This document shows positions 40,001 through 50,170 of a stretch of DNA of 64,000 nt, one piece after another (positions within the stretch are counted from its first letter, which is position 1; every line of letters starts with the position of its first letter). Source of the DNA: Numida meleagris (taxonomy: Eukaryota; Chordata; Aves; Galliformes; Numididae); NCBI RefSeq assembly GCF_002078875.1, contig NC_034438.1:65363404-65427403 (forward strand). Direction: 5' to 3'. The notes under the pieces were generated by a model. That model had not been told where the DNA came from, did not search any database, and saw only the letters and a list, made by a program, of their open reading frames with translations. Position numbers and translations under genes: made by a program.

Positions 40001-43000
40001 AACCTCACAATTCCAGAGAGCAGACTTTGGCCTCTTTAGGGGTCTGCTGGGAAGAACAGATATGGCCTGGGAGATAAGAGACATCACATCCAGGATAGCT
40101 AGCTGATTTCCATAGAACACTTCCCCACCCTCAGAAGTGGCCAACCAAGTAAGCAGGAAATGGACTAAAGGCAGCTGGAGGCCTTTCCTGACTGAATTCT
40201 AATATAAAAGGAAGTACAAGAGAAGTAGTAGCAGGGATAGATAACCCAGAAGGAATACAGAGATTCTGTCTGAGCACACAGAGATGGGATTAGTGGGATG
40301 GAGCCAGATCTGGCAGATGAGGAGACCAACAATAATTAAGGTTTTAAGGGTATAACCAGCAGCAAAACATAATGAAAGGAAAATGCAGTCCTGACGCTGA
40401 ATGTGGCAGAGGACCTGATGACAAAGGATCAGAAAAGGCCGAGACCATCAGGGCTATCTTCACTTCAGCCTTCACTGACAGGAACCTGTGGTCCCCTAAG
40501 GCCAGAGGGAAAGGTTACTGTCAGTCAGGGAGGATCAGCTTAAAACACATTTCAACAAACTGGACAGATACAAACTCATGCGCTACAATGGAATAGACCC
40601 ATATGTGCTGAGGGAGCTGGCCAATCTCACTAACATCACTTTGGATTATCTTATCTTTATGATGGTGACCAAGGGAGGTTCTTAAATACTGAGGAATAGG
40701 GGAAAGGGAAGTAAGTAAGATGCCACTCATTTCTCCAGGAAGGCTGACCAAGAGGACTCACAGGCCAGTCAGCTTCACCTGAAACCCTGGGAAGAAAATA
40801 ATATTGTAAACCTCAGTTTCTCAGCTACTGCATGATCTCATATTCCTGTAGATTGGAACCAAGCTTGATTCATCCATACTGAGATAATTTCATGAGTTCA
40901 CCGGCTTCAGCTCCGGACTTTTTCTCTAGTCTCAGCCACTCCAGAGACTGAGAATTTACCTCAGGCCTACTTTAGGAAAAGTACATGGTACTTGTCTAAA
41001 AGTTCTCATTTAGTCAGAAAAGAAAGAGGTTTGTAGAAGCTTAAGCAGATTTATTTTAAGCTTTCAGAGATTATACTGCAAACTAGTTTCACTTGTGGGT
41101 GGATGAAGAGCAATAATTAAACTAGCAACCAAGGAAGCTGGAAGCAGAGCTCCAGACTCTCAGTATATTTTTTTGTTGGGAAGTTGCCAGGCTCCCTTCC
41201 AGAATATGAGTGCTAAGTAAAAGCACTCCAGCAACTGCACCAAGTATTTATACTCAATCAGGTGCTAATACAGGCCTAAGCGTTCACTGAGGTGGTAGCT
41301 GGAATCAGATAAGCAAAGAGTCGCATGCAAGCAATAGTTTCCAGTTAGCGCACAGAGACATTTGCAGTTGGAGTTCTAACATTCTCCTCCATGCATTAGC
41401 AAATTTCAAACTATGCACTGCAGGTCTGGTAATCCACATCCAATCTACTTCGTATGCTGCCTGCAAAACAGCCTTGAAGCGCAGTTCATCTGTCTAGTAC
41501 TAATATAAGCAACCAGAAGTCATGCGTATCTTCAAAGAAGAAAAGCTACACAGGTTATAGGCCACAAAGCACTACAAGGGTAGTCAAGGGTTCTGAAAAA
41601 GGACAAGCGAATCCTCACTGAACTCCTGCTCAGATTTTAGCTAACACAACTCACACCAAGGCCTGATGCATGCTGGGAGCAGCACCATTAGATCAAAACA
41701 GGAGCAACTGGTACATAAGACAGGATGGACAGGAAGAGATAGAAGTCATTATCATCTGCAGCTGTCTCCTGCAGCCACAATTCTTGCATATGGACTATCA
41801 GCAGCCTCTTCAGAATCCACTAACCTTTGGAAACGGCACAGAACAAAACTTCCATATGTAGCAGCTCACCAAAAACATTTTTGTAGTGGAGCCATAAAAG
41901 GATGGAGCAGTTAGGTTTTCATGCTTCCTGCTGTGATACTATGCCTGAATTGTGACAGAGGAGGAACGATGAGTGCTGTCAGTACGGAACTACTTCACTC
42001 ATAGGTGAGGAAGCTGAAAGTCATAAGTTAACAGTTAAAGAACTTGCAAGTTAGGAACCTCATGAATTAAGTGACAGATTAGTGATTTCACATTAAACTA
42101 GTCTGTATTAAGCAGACCAAGACATTGCTTGTTTTCTCTCCTAAAGAGCTTATAAAATAAAGTTTTATGTACAGAATATGTTGTCTTGTAAACTTGAGAG
42201 ATCCAAATGGACTGTGACTAGGACAGGTGGGACACTAGAGCTTTTGGAGCAGTAGACAAGAACTCAGCCCTGGGAGTCAGGACCTTGTGCAGCTGTTGCC
42301 AGTCTCAAGGCAGACCATAGGAGGAACAGCCAATACCGCTGTTATGAAGCTGCTCTCATGACACTAGACTAAATGGACTGCAAAGACAACAGTAGAGAAC
42401 AGCAGGAGTAAACTATACAGAATGCTTTATTCCTAATTCTGAACAGCCCGGCACTTCCAGCGTTTAGTAATAGGGTCTTAAAGTGGCATAACCCCAGCAG
42501 GGCTGGATGCCAGATCTTATAATAATTCTACAATAATTTGGGTACAATCACACAGCAGCATACCATGTACTTCTCACCTCTGCTCTAACCCAGCAAGCTC
42601 TTAATAATGCCTTTTATCCATAGTGTCAGTGTTTTTCTTAGACTGTACAGTAGATTCACTATTGAAAATGACAAAATGGTGAAGTAGTCATGTAGCCACA
42701 CACAAGCAGAACTTCCCTTTCTTTTCTTCCCTCCAGAGAAAAAAAAAGATAAATCCACACTGACACTTCCCCATTGGTGTTACCTTCCTCTACAGAGAAT
42801 CTGCTTGGAAAAGCACACCTCAGTTAGCAGGTCTGCAGGCCTTCCAAAAGCCTGCTCTAAGTCTGCTCTGGACACAGCCACACATTCTGAGAGATTGATT
42901 CCTCCTGCACGTTACCCTCTCAGCTGACATCAGTGGGTCAGCACTGCTTAGGTTCAGCTTCAGCAATGTCCTTGTTTGGAGGCTGCCAAGGGTATGGGAA

Positions 43001-45741
43001 GAAAAAGTCTGAAAAAGCTGATGGAGGTCAGACATCAAGTCTAATTGCATAAAGCACTGTTTATCCTGAGGGGAGCAGAACGCTTTATGGAAAGATCTGG
43101 CCAATTCAGAAATACTTCAGAGATAAGAGTCTGCAGCTCAAATGTTTTATGTTTGTTGCAGAATCACTATGAATGCTAAGTGTTTAGCCAGATATGCACA
43201 TCTCATTTAAGAAGTTACAGGCTCTTATAACAGCTTTTTTCCCCCTACAAGTCAGGATGAAAACATTATTTCAGACAATGAATATTCTGGAGCACTCTTC
43301 TAAGATTCGCAGTAGTCCACTGCTATTTAAAGGGGCTCCAAACCAGAGAAGCTGCAGAAAATAACACACAAGGATTTCCTTCCCTTTCCCATGACCAACT
43401 GATCCAGTATCATCAGCCACTGTTCTTAAAACTAAAGTTTTATGAGACTTCAAACTCAGACAAGGTCTAAGCTACCAGACCATTGCCAAATTTGAATCAA
43501 AAACCAGCAGGACACATGCAGGTAATATTCTTGTCCTCCAAGTTTCTCTGACTCAGGATAAAGTAGTGTCCTCACCCATCTGCACCACAAAAGCATGAAA
43601 ACCATGCTTTAAAAATGCAAAGCTGTGATGGCACAGGTTCAATCACTTCAGGCTGCACATCTGTAGTGGTGGAAATTGAAGCACTACTTTAAGGGCAGAC
43701 AAATTCCTTTACTCCCGCACTTTCCTGAGAGGATCCCAGTCTCAGGGCAGGAGACCTTTATCTCACAGCAATGTTTAGGAAGTATTTGCTCAGAGCAGAT
43801 AAAAAGAACTCAGAAAAAGCAAGTTATGCTGTTCCTGGTGATGGGTCAGCAGCTGCAATACCCTTCTACGGACTGTCCCAAAACAGGCATGGCTACGGAC
43901 TGTTTCTTACAGAAGCTTACTGACTCAGAGCCACTTTACAAAAGAAACCAACCCACACATGTCCTGCAGCACCAAACTCCACCATTCCCCAAGAAGATCT
44001 CCGGAAAAGCTAAGAAAATAGCTCCTGTCCCAGCAACAGTAAAGAATGGGTGAAAAGATTTTGAGTTGGACTTCAGTATGGGCCTCTCTCTTCTACCCAA
44101 CTACTGGGGTTATTTCCATAAAGCAGACAAGAGAGCTAGTCTAGCCTTTTGAAAGATCAGTGACCCACCACCAGAGATTCAGCATTAGAGATATACCAAC
44201 CATCCAGAAGACTCTATTTACCTCTACTTATCACAATCACTCTCCAAACTATTTGCTAAGTGCAGACAGCTGAAGTTCATTATTGCCTTAAATGCACAAA
44301 CACCTGTTTGCTCACTGGAGTTTCTTGTAAAGTGGCAAAGAAGTCAATCCATCTTTTTCTTGCCAGTGCTTTGGGTATTAAGTGGAAGAAGGGACAGCTT
44401 TCAGACAGTAGATCAGTTGGACTCCTTCCACGAGAAGGATCAGGCACTTGGCTTTTTTCCGCTAATTCAGCTAGAAAGAAAAAGAGAATGCTGCTCTCTT
44501 CCTACTGGAAATCCTTTTATTTCACAAGGGTCGTTACCCTAGTGCCATCTCCAGGTCAAACACAGACCTCATCCCCTTTTTGCTCTCCCCCTTCTAGCAA
44601 GTACATGCTCCCAAGCACCTAGAACATGCAATATTACACAAAGCTACTAGAAGATGGACTTCATTGAGCTGCTGGTGGAAAAACTAAAAAAAACCTTCCC
44701 AATGAGCAGGAAGTTGCCTTGGGAGCAGAAATACCTCTCCAGCCTCAGTTTGTGATCAGCTATCAGAGATGGTGGTACACTTCCCAGACACCTTACAGCA
44801 GCAACCACAGAGGAACTTGCTTGTGCTCTGAACACCCAAACCTCTGTAATACAGCCCAGGAATGAGTTTGTGTGGATAGACAGTGCCAACCAAGTGGCTG
44901 CAGGGCCACTGCTGTGTTCTACGGCGGCCAGAAGACCCACAAAAGGAGCTGCCAATGCCAACTGCCACAAATCCCATCTCACAGAGAGGAAGCATTCACA
45001 TCCCTAGGAGACCAGCAGGTCCGTGACACCCTGTAGGCACAGAAAAAGTGCTCAAAGCAAGAAAGTTGCAGCCTGCTCCCAGGAAATCCTACCTTGCTGC
45101 TTCCCAGGAACTCTGCCCACAGACACAAACTGTCTTTGAGAGCAGCTAGCGGATAAGCACCAACGCAGGCACACGCACCCACCATCATACTCAGGACCCA
45201 CACCCGGGCAGCGTGCTTCACAGAGCCCTTCCTTACACACGCCATAGGCAGTGAAGCAAAGCAGAGGCAGGCGGAGGTACTCATGCAACAGCATCCTTCC
45301 ACACTACTGCTGCGAAGAAGCGGGCGGGGGCTCTGCTATGGAGCACAGAGCAGCCCCACGGTGAAGGAGCGACATCGCCCCCAGTTCCGGGAGGGCACAG
45401 CCCTGCCCCGCCACCCGCCTGCGAGGGATGGCAGCGGTTCCCGGGTTTGCTCCCCCGCGGGGAGCCGGGATACAGCCGGGAAGGGGCTCCAGGGAGGCAG
45501 ACGCGCAGCCCTTCCCCCTCCGCTCCGTCCTCCCCTCGGGCAGCAGGGCCCCCCAGCGCTCCCCTCCATGGGGCCGTACCTTGTCGGCGATGCTGCGGGG
45601 CAGCAGCAGGTCGGGGCTAGGGGTGAGCGCCGGCCCCATCTCCTCGCTGCTGGAGGTGGCCAGGGGATGCGGCATCTCCCGCAGCGATTTGGGCCCGGAA
45701 GATGGAAGAGGCTTGGGAATGCCCGCCGCGCCGCCCGACAT
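964..45741 (-). CDS. SNX30: Sorting nexin-30 (PX-BAR), partial: 7 coding exons, C-terminus off window
   Basis: Seven exons join in one frame to 368 residues: complement(45580-45741, 20563-20751, 14107-14217, 9645-9803, 6314-6509, 5496-5695, 964-1050). All junctions are GT/AG and phases match. Residues 1-90 are a Ser/Pro-rich, probably disordered tail. The PX domain runs from about residue 92 to 210, with the RRRY motif at 131-134 (phosphoinositide-binding arginines in this family) and an [11 protein letters not shown] helix at 175-185. From about 230 to the end is the start of the BAR domain, which shapes membranes as a dimer. Family knowledge: SNX30 and SNX7 pair with SNX4 on early endosomes, in recycling and ATG9A traffic. 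The protein matches my memory of vertebrate SNX30 nearly throughout and fits it better than SNX7. The final ~70 residues should be encoded beyond base 1. No stop or frameshift is seen, so the gene looks functional. Confidence 0.96.
1051..5495. other. SNX30 intron 6
   Basis: AT-rich intron of 4.4 kb. It holds a 16-base A run near 1779-1794. Short open frames of 60-93 codons on both strands have no domain-like content and look like chance. No recognised mobile element. Confidence 0.7.
5496..5695 (-). CDS. SNX30: SNX30 coding exon 6 (BAR, residues 273-339)
   Basis: 200 bp: two bases complete a Glu codon, then 66 codons end at AAG/GTAAAG. It encodes [29 protein letters not shown] and [18 protein letters not shown], the middle of the BAR coiled coil. 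Confidence 0.95.
5696..6313. other. SNX30 intron 5
   Basis: Short intron of 618 bp; the GCCTCTGCAG acceptor adjoins exon 6 and GTAAGG follows exon 5. Nothing else is evident. Confidence 0.75.
6314..6509 (-). CDS. SNX30: SNX30 coding exon 5 (start of BAR, residues 208-272)
   Basis: 196 bp, entering in phase 0 and leaving after the first base of a Glu codon (CTGG/GTAAGG). It encodes [24 protein letters not shown] and the first BAR helix ([16 protein letters not shown]). The KEQL end differs from the KEEI I recall for mammals, a mild substitution. Confidence 0.95.
6880..7745 (+). repeat. Probable old avian LTR-retrotransposon fragment
   Basis: A GC-richer block in AT-rich intron with many short CAGCCATGGA- and GGAGCAGG-like motifs. 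Near 7615-7705 it has a stretch (ATTACATTAATCTTGCTTAG, then AACTGGTGAGTTATCTCCCTG) that resembles an interspersed repeat I recall from bird genomes, possibly the polyadenylation/U5 part of an ERVL-type LTR. The classification rests on memory, not a search. The long open frames here on both strands (up to 214 codons) reflect base composition and have no recognisable protein domain. No retroviral gene can be read. Confidence 0.45.
8037..8069. repeat. Perfect 13-bp inverted repeat with 7-base loop
   Basis: Bases 8037-8049 (AATAGTGACCCCT) are exactly complementary to 8057-8069, with TTCCAGC between. The arms contain TGACCC and GGGTCA, an everted pair of nuclear-receptor-like half sites. It could be a stem-loop in SNX30 pre-mRNA, a protein-binding palindrome or chance. 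Confidence 0.8.
9645..9803 (-). CDS. SNX30: SNX30 coding exon 4 (end of PX, residues 155-207)
   Basis: 53 codons, phase 0 at both ends, acceptor TCTCTCTCAG/CCACTT and donor AAG/GTAAGCC. It encodes PLPEKFVVK, the [14 protein letters not shown] helix and [12 protein letters not shown], which closes the PX domain. Confidence 0.95.
9804..14106. other. SNX30 intron 3
   Basis: 4.3 kb with no recognisable mobile element. It holds the TAA-type microsatellite at 11914-11951 and scattered open frames of up to 125 codons that show no domain. Confidence 0.7.
11914..11951. repeat. (TAA)n microsatellite
   Basis: About 38 bases of TAA repeats interrupted by two or more TAG units. Likely length-polymorphic. 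Confidence 0.85.
14107..14217 (-). CDS. SNX30: SNX30 coding exon 3 (PX core, residues 118-154)
   Basis: 37 codons, phase 0 at both ends. It encodes the PX core with the signature [10 protein letters not shown], where the arginine before tyrosine contacts the phosphoinositide 3-phosphate in PX domains. Two tandem donor sites exist, CCC/GTAGGT and GTAG/GTAGTA four bases on. Only the first keeps frame with exon 4 (next residues PLPEKFVVK), so that one is used. Confidence 0.95.
14218..20562. other. SNX30 intron 2
   Basis: 6.3 kb. It contains one 3' CR1 fragment at 18811-19293 and an A run near 18140-18157. The rest holds nothing I recognise. Confidence 0.7.
18811..19293 (+). mobile_element. CR1 LINE, 5'-truncated 3' end
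   Basis: The segment reads through the CR1 ORF2 C-terminal region and 3' UTR in plus orientation (antisense to SNX30). Landmarks are CTGGAGTACCTTTCCTATGA, TGTTCAGCCTGGAAAAGG, GGCACAGGCTGCCCA and an octamer-like end (CCTATGATTTTACGATT). Stops and indels show that it is an old dead copy. Confidence 0.9.
20563..20751 (-). CDS. SNX30: SNX30 coding exon 2 (residues 55-117)
   Basis: Acceptor TTTCGAAACAG precedes codon GAT and donor AAG/GTACTAAG follows; both ends are phase 0, 63 codons. It encodes a Ser-rich segment ([18 protein letters not shown]) and then the first PX strands ([26 protein letters not shown]). The residues match the vertebrate family closely. Confidence 0.95.
21464..21494. repeat. 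(TA)n microsatellite
   Basis: An A run leads into alternating TA broken once by GA. Confidence 0.8.
25171..28190 (-). mobile_element. CR1 LINE, long copy (EN and RT regions), inactive
   Basis: A minus-strand CR1 of about 3.0 kb, in the same orientation as SNX30. The 3' tail is at 25171 and the element reads up to ORF2 5' sequence near 28190. A 108-codon piece at 27388-27714 ([29 protein letters not shown]) belongs to the endonuclease domain. A 105-codon piece at 25795-26112 ([28 protein letters not shown]) is the reverse-transcriptase palm with an ADD catalytic motif. Frameshifts and stops separate the pieces. Bases 25678-26334 are almost identical to 38295-38951. Confidence 0.93.
29690..29841 (+). 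mobile_element. CR1 LINE 3' fragment
   Basis: A 150-bp 3' end only: AGTCCCTGGAGGTGTTCAAG, then GGTTGGACTAGGTGATCTTG and the terminal AATTCTATGATTCTA octamer pair. It ends 97 bp before the probable solo LTR. Confidence 0.9.
29939..30549 (+). mobile_element. Probable solo LTR of an avian endogenous retrovirus
   Basis: The 611-bp segment begins TGTTGAA and ends TTCCAACA, an imperfect inverted terminal pair with TG...CA ends. Flanking pentamers ATAGT (29934-29938) and AGAGT (30550-30554) match at four of five bases, as expected for an aged target duplication. Inside, in order, are a CCAAT box (30367-30371), two tandem TATA-like units (GCATAAATA at 30412, GCATAAAAG at 30423) and an ATTAAA polyadenylation signal (30492-30497). 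That is the layout of U3-R-U5. No internal viral genes remain. It lies antisense to SNX30 in intron 1. I cannot name the family. Confidence 0.6.
36835..38185 (-). mobile_element. CR1 LINE nested in another CR1
   Basis: A 5'-truncated 1351-bp minus-strand copy. Its 3' octamer-like tail is at 36835-36850 and its 5' end lies at the GATTGCCCGGGGAAC reading near 38185. AATCA flanks it on both sides (36830-36834 and 38186-38190), a target-site duplication. It is the best-preserved CR1 coding sequence in the window. Confidence 0.92.
36906..37826 (-). pseudogene. CR1 ORF2 reverse transcriptase, C-terminal 306 codons
   Basis: An uninterrupted frame encodes the palm onward: [20 protein letters not shown], then [11 protein letters not shown] with the F-A-D-D catalytic motif, then the thumb and the ORF2 C-terminus ending VVLRDMV. 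The upstream part (38010-38234: [21 protein letters not shown]) is in another frame. A deletion of about 8 bp near 37810, relative to other CR1 copies here, explains the shift. It is truncated at the 5' end and cannot mobilise itself. The coding state suggests a younger insertion than its neighbours. Confidence 0.88.
40385..40815 (+). mobile_element. CR1 LINE fragment, old
   Basis: The sequence follows CR1 ORF2 upstream of the palm: GACCTGATGACAAAGGATCA, then TTCACTTCAGCCTTCACTGA, then TGCTGAGGGAGCTGGCCAAT, ending near a CCCTGGGAAG reading. It is much diverged and lacks the 3' end. Confidence 0.8.
42720..45289. other. SNX30 intron 1, exon-1-proximal part
   Basis: Open frames of up to 125 codons on both strands, becoming GC-richer toward the CpG island. 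No splice-flanked exon or repeat is recognised. Confidence 0.6.
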
Positions 45742-46015
45742 CGCGCCGGGGCCGGCCGGCAACCGCAGGCCTCGACGGGGAGCTGCGGGGCCGCTGCCGG
45801 AGCCTGCCCGCCGCCACCGCACTACGAGGCGGCGGCGGAGGAGGAGCGGAAAGAGGACGGAGGAGGAGGAGCGGGAGCAGCGCCCGCCCCTCAGGCCCCG
45901 CCGAGCCACATGCCGCCCCGCCCCGCCAACGGAAGGCGGCCCGGCTCGCCTCGATAGCGGGGAGGTGTTCGTCCGTGGTTGTCCGTGGGCGTTGTGTGAC
46001 CGCGTCTTTGTGAGG
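45290..46015. promoter_or_regulatory. SNX30: SNX30 CpG-island promoter and 5' UTR
   Basis: This block is strikingly GC- and CpG-rich against AT-rich surroundings and covers SNX30 exon 1 and its upstream flank. A run of overlapping GC boxes (Sp1-type) sits at 45913-45927. I see no TATA box at a convincing distance. Transcription should run leftward from roughly 45.85-45.97 kb; the exact start cannot be read from sequence. Confidence 0.75.
45580..45741 (-). CDS. SNX30: SNX30 coding exon 1 (start codon, residues 1-54)
   Basis: The start codon is the complement of 45739-45741, with G at -3 but T at +4, an adequate rather than ideal context. The reading begins [17 protein letters not shown] and ends IADK at a GTACGG donor, phase 0. 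It lies inside a CpG island. The open frame runs on at both ends into UTR and intron, which is read-through of GC-rich DNA and not extra protein. The first residues differ from what I recall of mammalian SNX30, but the [10 protein letters not shown] stretch and the TPSPDLL stretch are conserved. Confidence 0.93.
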
Positions 46016-46365
46016 TCGTAGTATTGACCTATCCACGGTGAAAACTGCGATAAAAATGTGTTTGTGTTGTGTTGTTGAGCGCTAATTAGACACAGTAGCA
46101 TGCTACAGAGGGAGAGACAGAGCACTTTTAGACTGTCGTAACCCCTTACAGCTATATATAGGTATATAAAAATACACATACAGATATGTGACCAGTCACA
46201 ACTCCGGTGCTGTGAAGTTTCACCCGTGTTTAACTTCTGATGGAGTGCAGCCCACTGCCTGGGGGTAGGCAAGGAAGCATGCAGGTGGCAACTTGAGCAG
46301 TGCAGCAGGACATGGGCAGGAATGCAGCGCTGTGGGCTTTCACGATAAAAAGAAACAATACTTCC

Positions 46366-47262
46366 TAGAATCACAGAATCATTAATGTTGGAGAAGACCT
46401 CTAAGATCATCTCATCCAACTGTCAACCCATTCCCACCAGTATCTGCCCACTAAACCATGTCCCTCTGTGCCATATCTACATGTTTCTTGAACACCACCA
46501 GGGTCCGTGACTCCACCGCCTCCCTAGGCAGCCCATTTCAGCCTATTCTCATTCTTTTGGAGAATAAATTTTTTCCTAATATGCATCTTGACTCTCCTCT
46601 GGTGCAGCTTGAGTCCATTCCCTCTCATCCTATCAGTGTTACCCAGGAGAAAAGACCAACCCACTTCCCTTCAGGAGTTGCAGAAGGCCATGAGGTCTCC
46701 TCTGAGCCTCGTCTTTTCCAGACCAAGCAATAGCAGCTCCCTCAGCTGCTCTCTGTAAGACTTATGCTCTAGTCCCCTGACAGCTTCTTTGTCCTTCTCT
46801 GAACACACTCCAGGGCCTCAACATCTTCCTTGAAGTGAGGGACCCAAAAGTGACTACAGTACTTGAGCTGGCAGCCTCACTAGTGCTGAGTACAGAGGGA
46901 TGATCACTTCTCTGCTCCTGCTGGCATCACTATTTCTGATACAGGCCAGGATGTCCTCAGCCTTCTTGGCCAACTGAGCACACTGCTGGCTCATGTTCAG
47001 CCAAGTGTTGACCAATACTCCCACATCCATTTCTTCTACACAGTCTTCCAGCCACTTTGCCCCAAGACTGTAGCGTTGCCTGGTGTTGTTGTGATCAAAG
47101 TATGGGATCAGACACTTGATCTTGTTGAACTTCATCCCACTGGCCTCAGCCCAGCTATCCAGCCTGTCCTGATCCCTCTGTAGGGCCTTCCTACTCTCAG
47201 GCAGATCGACACTTCCTGCCGACTTGGTGTCATCTGCAAACTTATTGAGGGTGGGCTCATTT
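46366..47262 (-). mobile_element. CR1 LINE, 5'-truncated
   Basis: Minus-strand copy of about 0.9 kb with the octamer-like tail at 46366-46380. A 141-codon frame (46854-47279) reads [20 protein letters not shown] and [19 protein letters not shown], the palm and beyond. It starts just before the catalytic motif, so the copy is truncated within the reverse transcriptase. Confidence 0.92.
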
Positions 47263-47764
47263 ACCACAGAAAACGACATGAGAAAATCAACAGCTACTTA
47301 ATATGGAATTTGGAATTGTGTCAACACCTCCAAAGCCCCAAGTATGTCCCAGACCCCTGTAAGAAGGAGGCTGTGAAGCATGCCTTGTTAGTTACACTTA
47401 AGAAACAACAACCTGTTTATCTATCAGGAAGAGGAAGCAGTACAAACTAGCTAGCTTCAATACATACAGCCCAGCTTTCTTCTAGAAAATCCACATCTTA
47501 TGTGGCAACTATGGCAATGAGCCCACAGGCAGGTTTATGTATCCACTGCACTGCCCAGGAGCCAGTTCCCCTTCATGCATGCCTGTGTCTCACGTCTCAA
47601 AGGCTTACAACTTACTAGGTGCTCTTCCTACCCTTTCCTTTAAGCATCCTCATCTAGACATGTTTCCAGCTCAAACCCTTCTCCTTTGGGTGATGTGGTC
47701 ATGGCCCTAAGCTGCCAAAACTCAAGCATTTGGGCAGTGCCCTCAGACATAGGGATTGGATTTT

Positions 47765-47848
47765 GGGTGGTCCTATGTGGAGCCAAGATTTGGACCTGAT
47801 GATCCCTGTGGGTCTTTTCCAACTCAGGATATTCTATGGTCCTATGGC
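47765..47848 (+). mobile_element. CR1 LINE 3' tail fragment
   Basis: About 80 bp: TTGGACCTGATGATCCCTGT, GGTCTTTTCCAACTCAGG, then ATTCTATGGTCCTATGG. Confidence 0.75.
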
Positions 47849-48024
47849 TGAGACGCTCAGACTGGGGCAGAGAGTGCTTCTGAGGCACTTGACAGCAGCC
47901 CCCAGTACTCCTAGAAAGAAAAACAGGAGGTGGAGTTGTGCTCCACTCAGCAATGCAGAGCAGCTGGGCAGGAGACAAAGGGCATGAACTGAAACTGGAA
48001 ATCAAGTAATTTTCCCCATGCAGA

Positions 48025-48214
48025 CAGCCCTAAGGAGCAGGACAGGTTGCTAGAAGAAATCGTGCAATCTCTATCCTCAGACATTTTCAAGATCTGACTG
48101 AGTAGAACCCTGAGCAATTTGGCCTGATCTCATGCCTGACCATGCTTTGAGCAGGAGATTGGACCAGAGACCACCCAGGGTCCCTTCCAGCCGCAGTGAT
48201 TCTGTGACTCAGAT
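48025..48214 (+). mobile_element. CR1 LINE 3' tail fragment
   Basis: About 190 bp ending GGTCCCTTCCAGCCGCAGTG then ATTCTGTGACTCA; diverged upstream. It belongs to a different 3' end type from the copy at 46366. Confidence 0.7.
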
Positions 48215-48779
48215 AATGTTTGTTGCTATGGAGGTCATATGTCTAGTTTCTAAAGGGATTTTCCTGTATACAAGGATGAAGTTCCAAGCTCTAGTGATTT
48301 ATTTATTGGTTTAGCTCCCTGTGAATACCGTATGGCCAGGCAATGTGCCTCTTTGCTTTCTAATCACATTTTTCTGTGTTGCCCCGATGGTTTCTGCCTG
48401 GAGCTGAAACAGGTTGTCCTTAGTATTTTCATCTGATCCAAACTATTTAGAAACACTTTCAAATATCAAACTGGACCACTATACGCAAAATGCAAGAAGA
48501 TTTGTGCACAGTAAGCTGAAGTCTGGCTGTAAAAAGGTCAGAAGACATTAACAGAAGGATTTTTTATCTGGGAAAATATAGAAACCTGATGATGAATGTT
48601 GTGATAGTCTAAAATTCTCACTATGATATTTATGTTTAAATTTCAGAATTCCAGTGCCGCGGAGTGCATTATAAGATCAAGACATGTAACTGTTGAGCAG
48701 GTCTCTTTCCTATATTGATTCCTAGGTCATTTCAGTATGAATTGACATTAATTTGCAGTCAGGTGAAGTCTAATGACTG

Positions 48780-50062
48780 GAAAAAAAAAGGCAGTATCAC
48801 ACTCATTTTTAAGAAGGGTAGGAAGGATTACCCAGGAAACTACCAACCTGTCAGTCTCACCTCTGTGCCGTAGAAGATCATAGAGCAGATCCTCCTGGAA
48901 GCTATGCTAAGGCACAAGGAAGGCAGGGAATTGATTCAAGACAACCATCAGGGCTTCACCAAGGGCAACTCCTGCCTGACCAACCTAGTGACCTTCTGTG
49001 ATGGAATAACTGCGACAATGGACAAGAGAAGGGCCGCTGATGTCATCTATCTGAACTTCAGCAAGGTCTTTGACATGGTACCCCACAACATCCTTCTCTC
49101 CAAGTTGGAAAGATATGGATTTGATGGGTAGACTGTTTGATGGACAAGGAACTGGTTGCAAGATTGTTCACAGAGAGTGGTTGTCAATGATTCAATGTCT
49201 GGATGGAGATCAGTGACAAGTGGTGTCCTTCAGGGGTCAGTACTGGGACTGATGCTCTTTAATATCTTTATCAGTGACATCAACAGTGGAAACAAGTGCA
49301 CCTTCCACAAGTTTGTGAATGACACCAAGCTGTGTGCTGCAGTCAGCATGCCAGATGAGATGGTATGCCATCCAGAGAGACTTAGGCTCGAGCTGTGGGC
49401 GCAGGAGAACTTCATGAAGTTCAACAAATCCACATGCAAGGTCTAGCATCTGGGTCATGGCAGCCCCCAAGTACAAGCACTACTGAAAAGGACTTGGGGG
49501 TACTGGTTGATGGCAAGCTGGATATGAGCCAGCATGACCTCATCTGGAGTACTGCATCCAGATGTGGAGTCCTCAGTACAGGAGACATATGGACCTGCTG
49601 GAGCACATTCAGAGGAAGGCCACAAAAATGATCCAAGGAATGAAACACCTCTCCTATGAGGACAGGCTGAGAGATTGAGGCTGTTCAGTCTGGAGAAGAG
49701 AAGGCTCTGGGGAGACCTGACAGTGGCCTTTCAGTATCTAATGGGGGGCTATAAGAAAGACGGGGACAGATGCTTTAGCAGGATCTGTTGTGATAGGACA
49801 AGGGGAAATGGTTTCAGACCAAAAGAGGGGAGATTTAGATTGGATATAAGGAAGAAGTTTTTTTTTTACAGTAATGGTGGTGAGGCACTGGCACATGTTG
49901 CCCAGAGAGGTGGTGGATGCCCCATCCCTGGAGACACTCAAGGTCAGGCTGGACCGGGCTCTGAGCACCTGATGGAGCTGTATGTATCCCTGTTCATTGC
50001 AGGGGAGATGGCCTTTAGGGGTCCCTTTCAACTCAAACGGTTCTGTGATTCTATGAATGTTC
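48780..50062 (+). mobile_element. CR1 LINE, 5'-truncated, inactive
   Basis: Plus-strand copy of 1.28 kb. Codon stretches at 48904-49131 ([39 protein letters not shown]) and 49156-49446 (SGVLQGSVLGLMLFNIFISD) cover the reverse transcriptase. The catalytic motif is lost: the expected A-D-D reads V-N-D. The 3' end reads CCTTTCAACTCAAACGG then TTCTGTGATTCTATGAATG. It is older than the nested copy at 36.8 kb and from another CR1 subfamily. Confidence 0.92.
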
Positions 50063-50170
50063 ACAACAACTAATTTCTGGTAATAGCATGAATTTTGTGT
50101 ATCAAAACAGGTCAGAGTAAGGAAAGGAGTAACGAGGAGCAAGATAGATGTCTACCTCCCTCTGCCTCAG

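Larger units (their letters stand above)
20752..45579. other. SNX30 intron 1 (24.8 kb)
   Basis: The largest intron and the repeat-rich part of the gene. It carries CR1 copies at 25171-28190, 29690-29841, 36510-39468 (with a nested CR1 at 36835-38185) and 40385-40815, and a probable solo LTR at 29939-30549. An AT dinucleotide tract lies at 21464-21494 and an A run near 24950-24966. Stretches 20752-25170, 30550-36509 and 40816-45290 show nothing else I can identify. Confidence 0.75.

Noticed and set aside
45283..46021. Plus-strand open frames of 197-224 codons opposite SNX30 exon 1
   Set aside because: Arg/Ala/Pro/Gly-rich translation of a CpG island on the antisense strand, with no domain or splice support.
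45304..46419. 371-codon minus-strand open frame over the SNX30 CpG island
   Set aside because: Only 45580-45741 is SNX30 coding. The remainder is read-through of stop-poor GC-rich 5' UTR, upstream DNA and intron; the splice donor at 45579 and the homology limits are clear.
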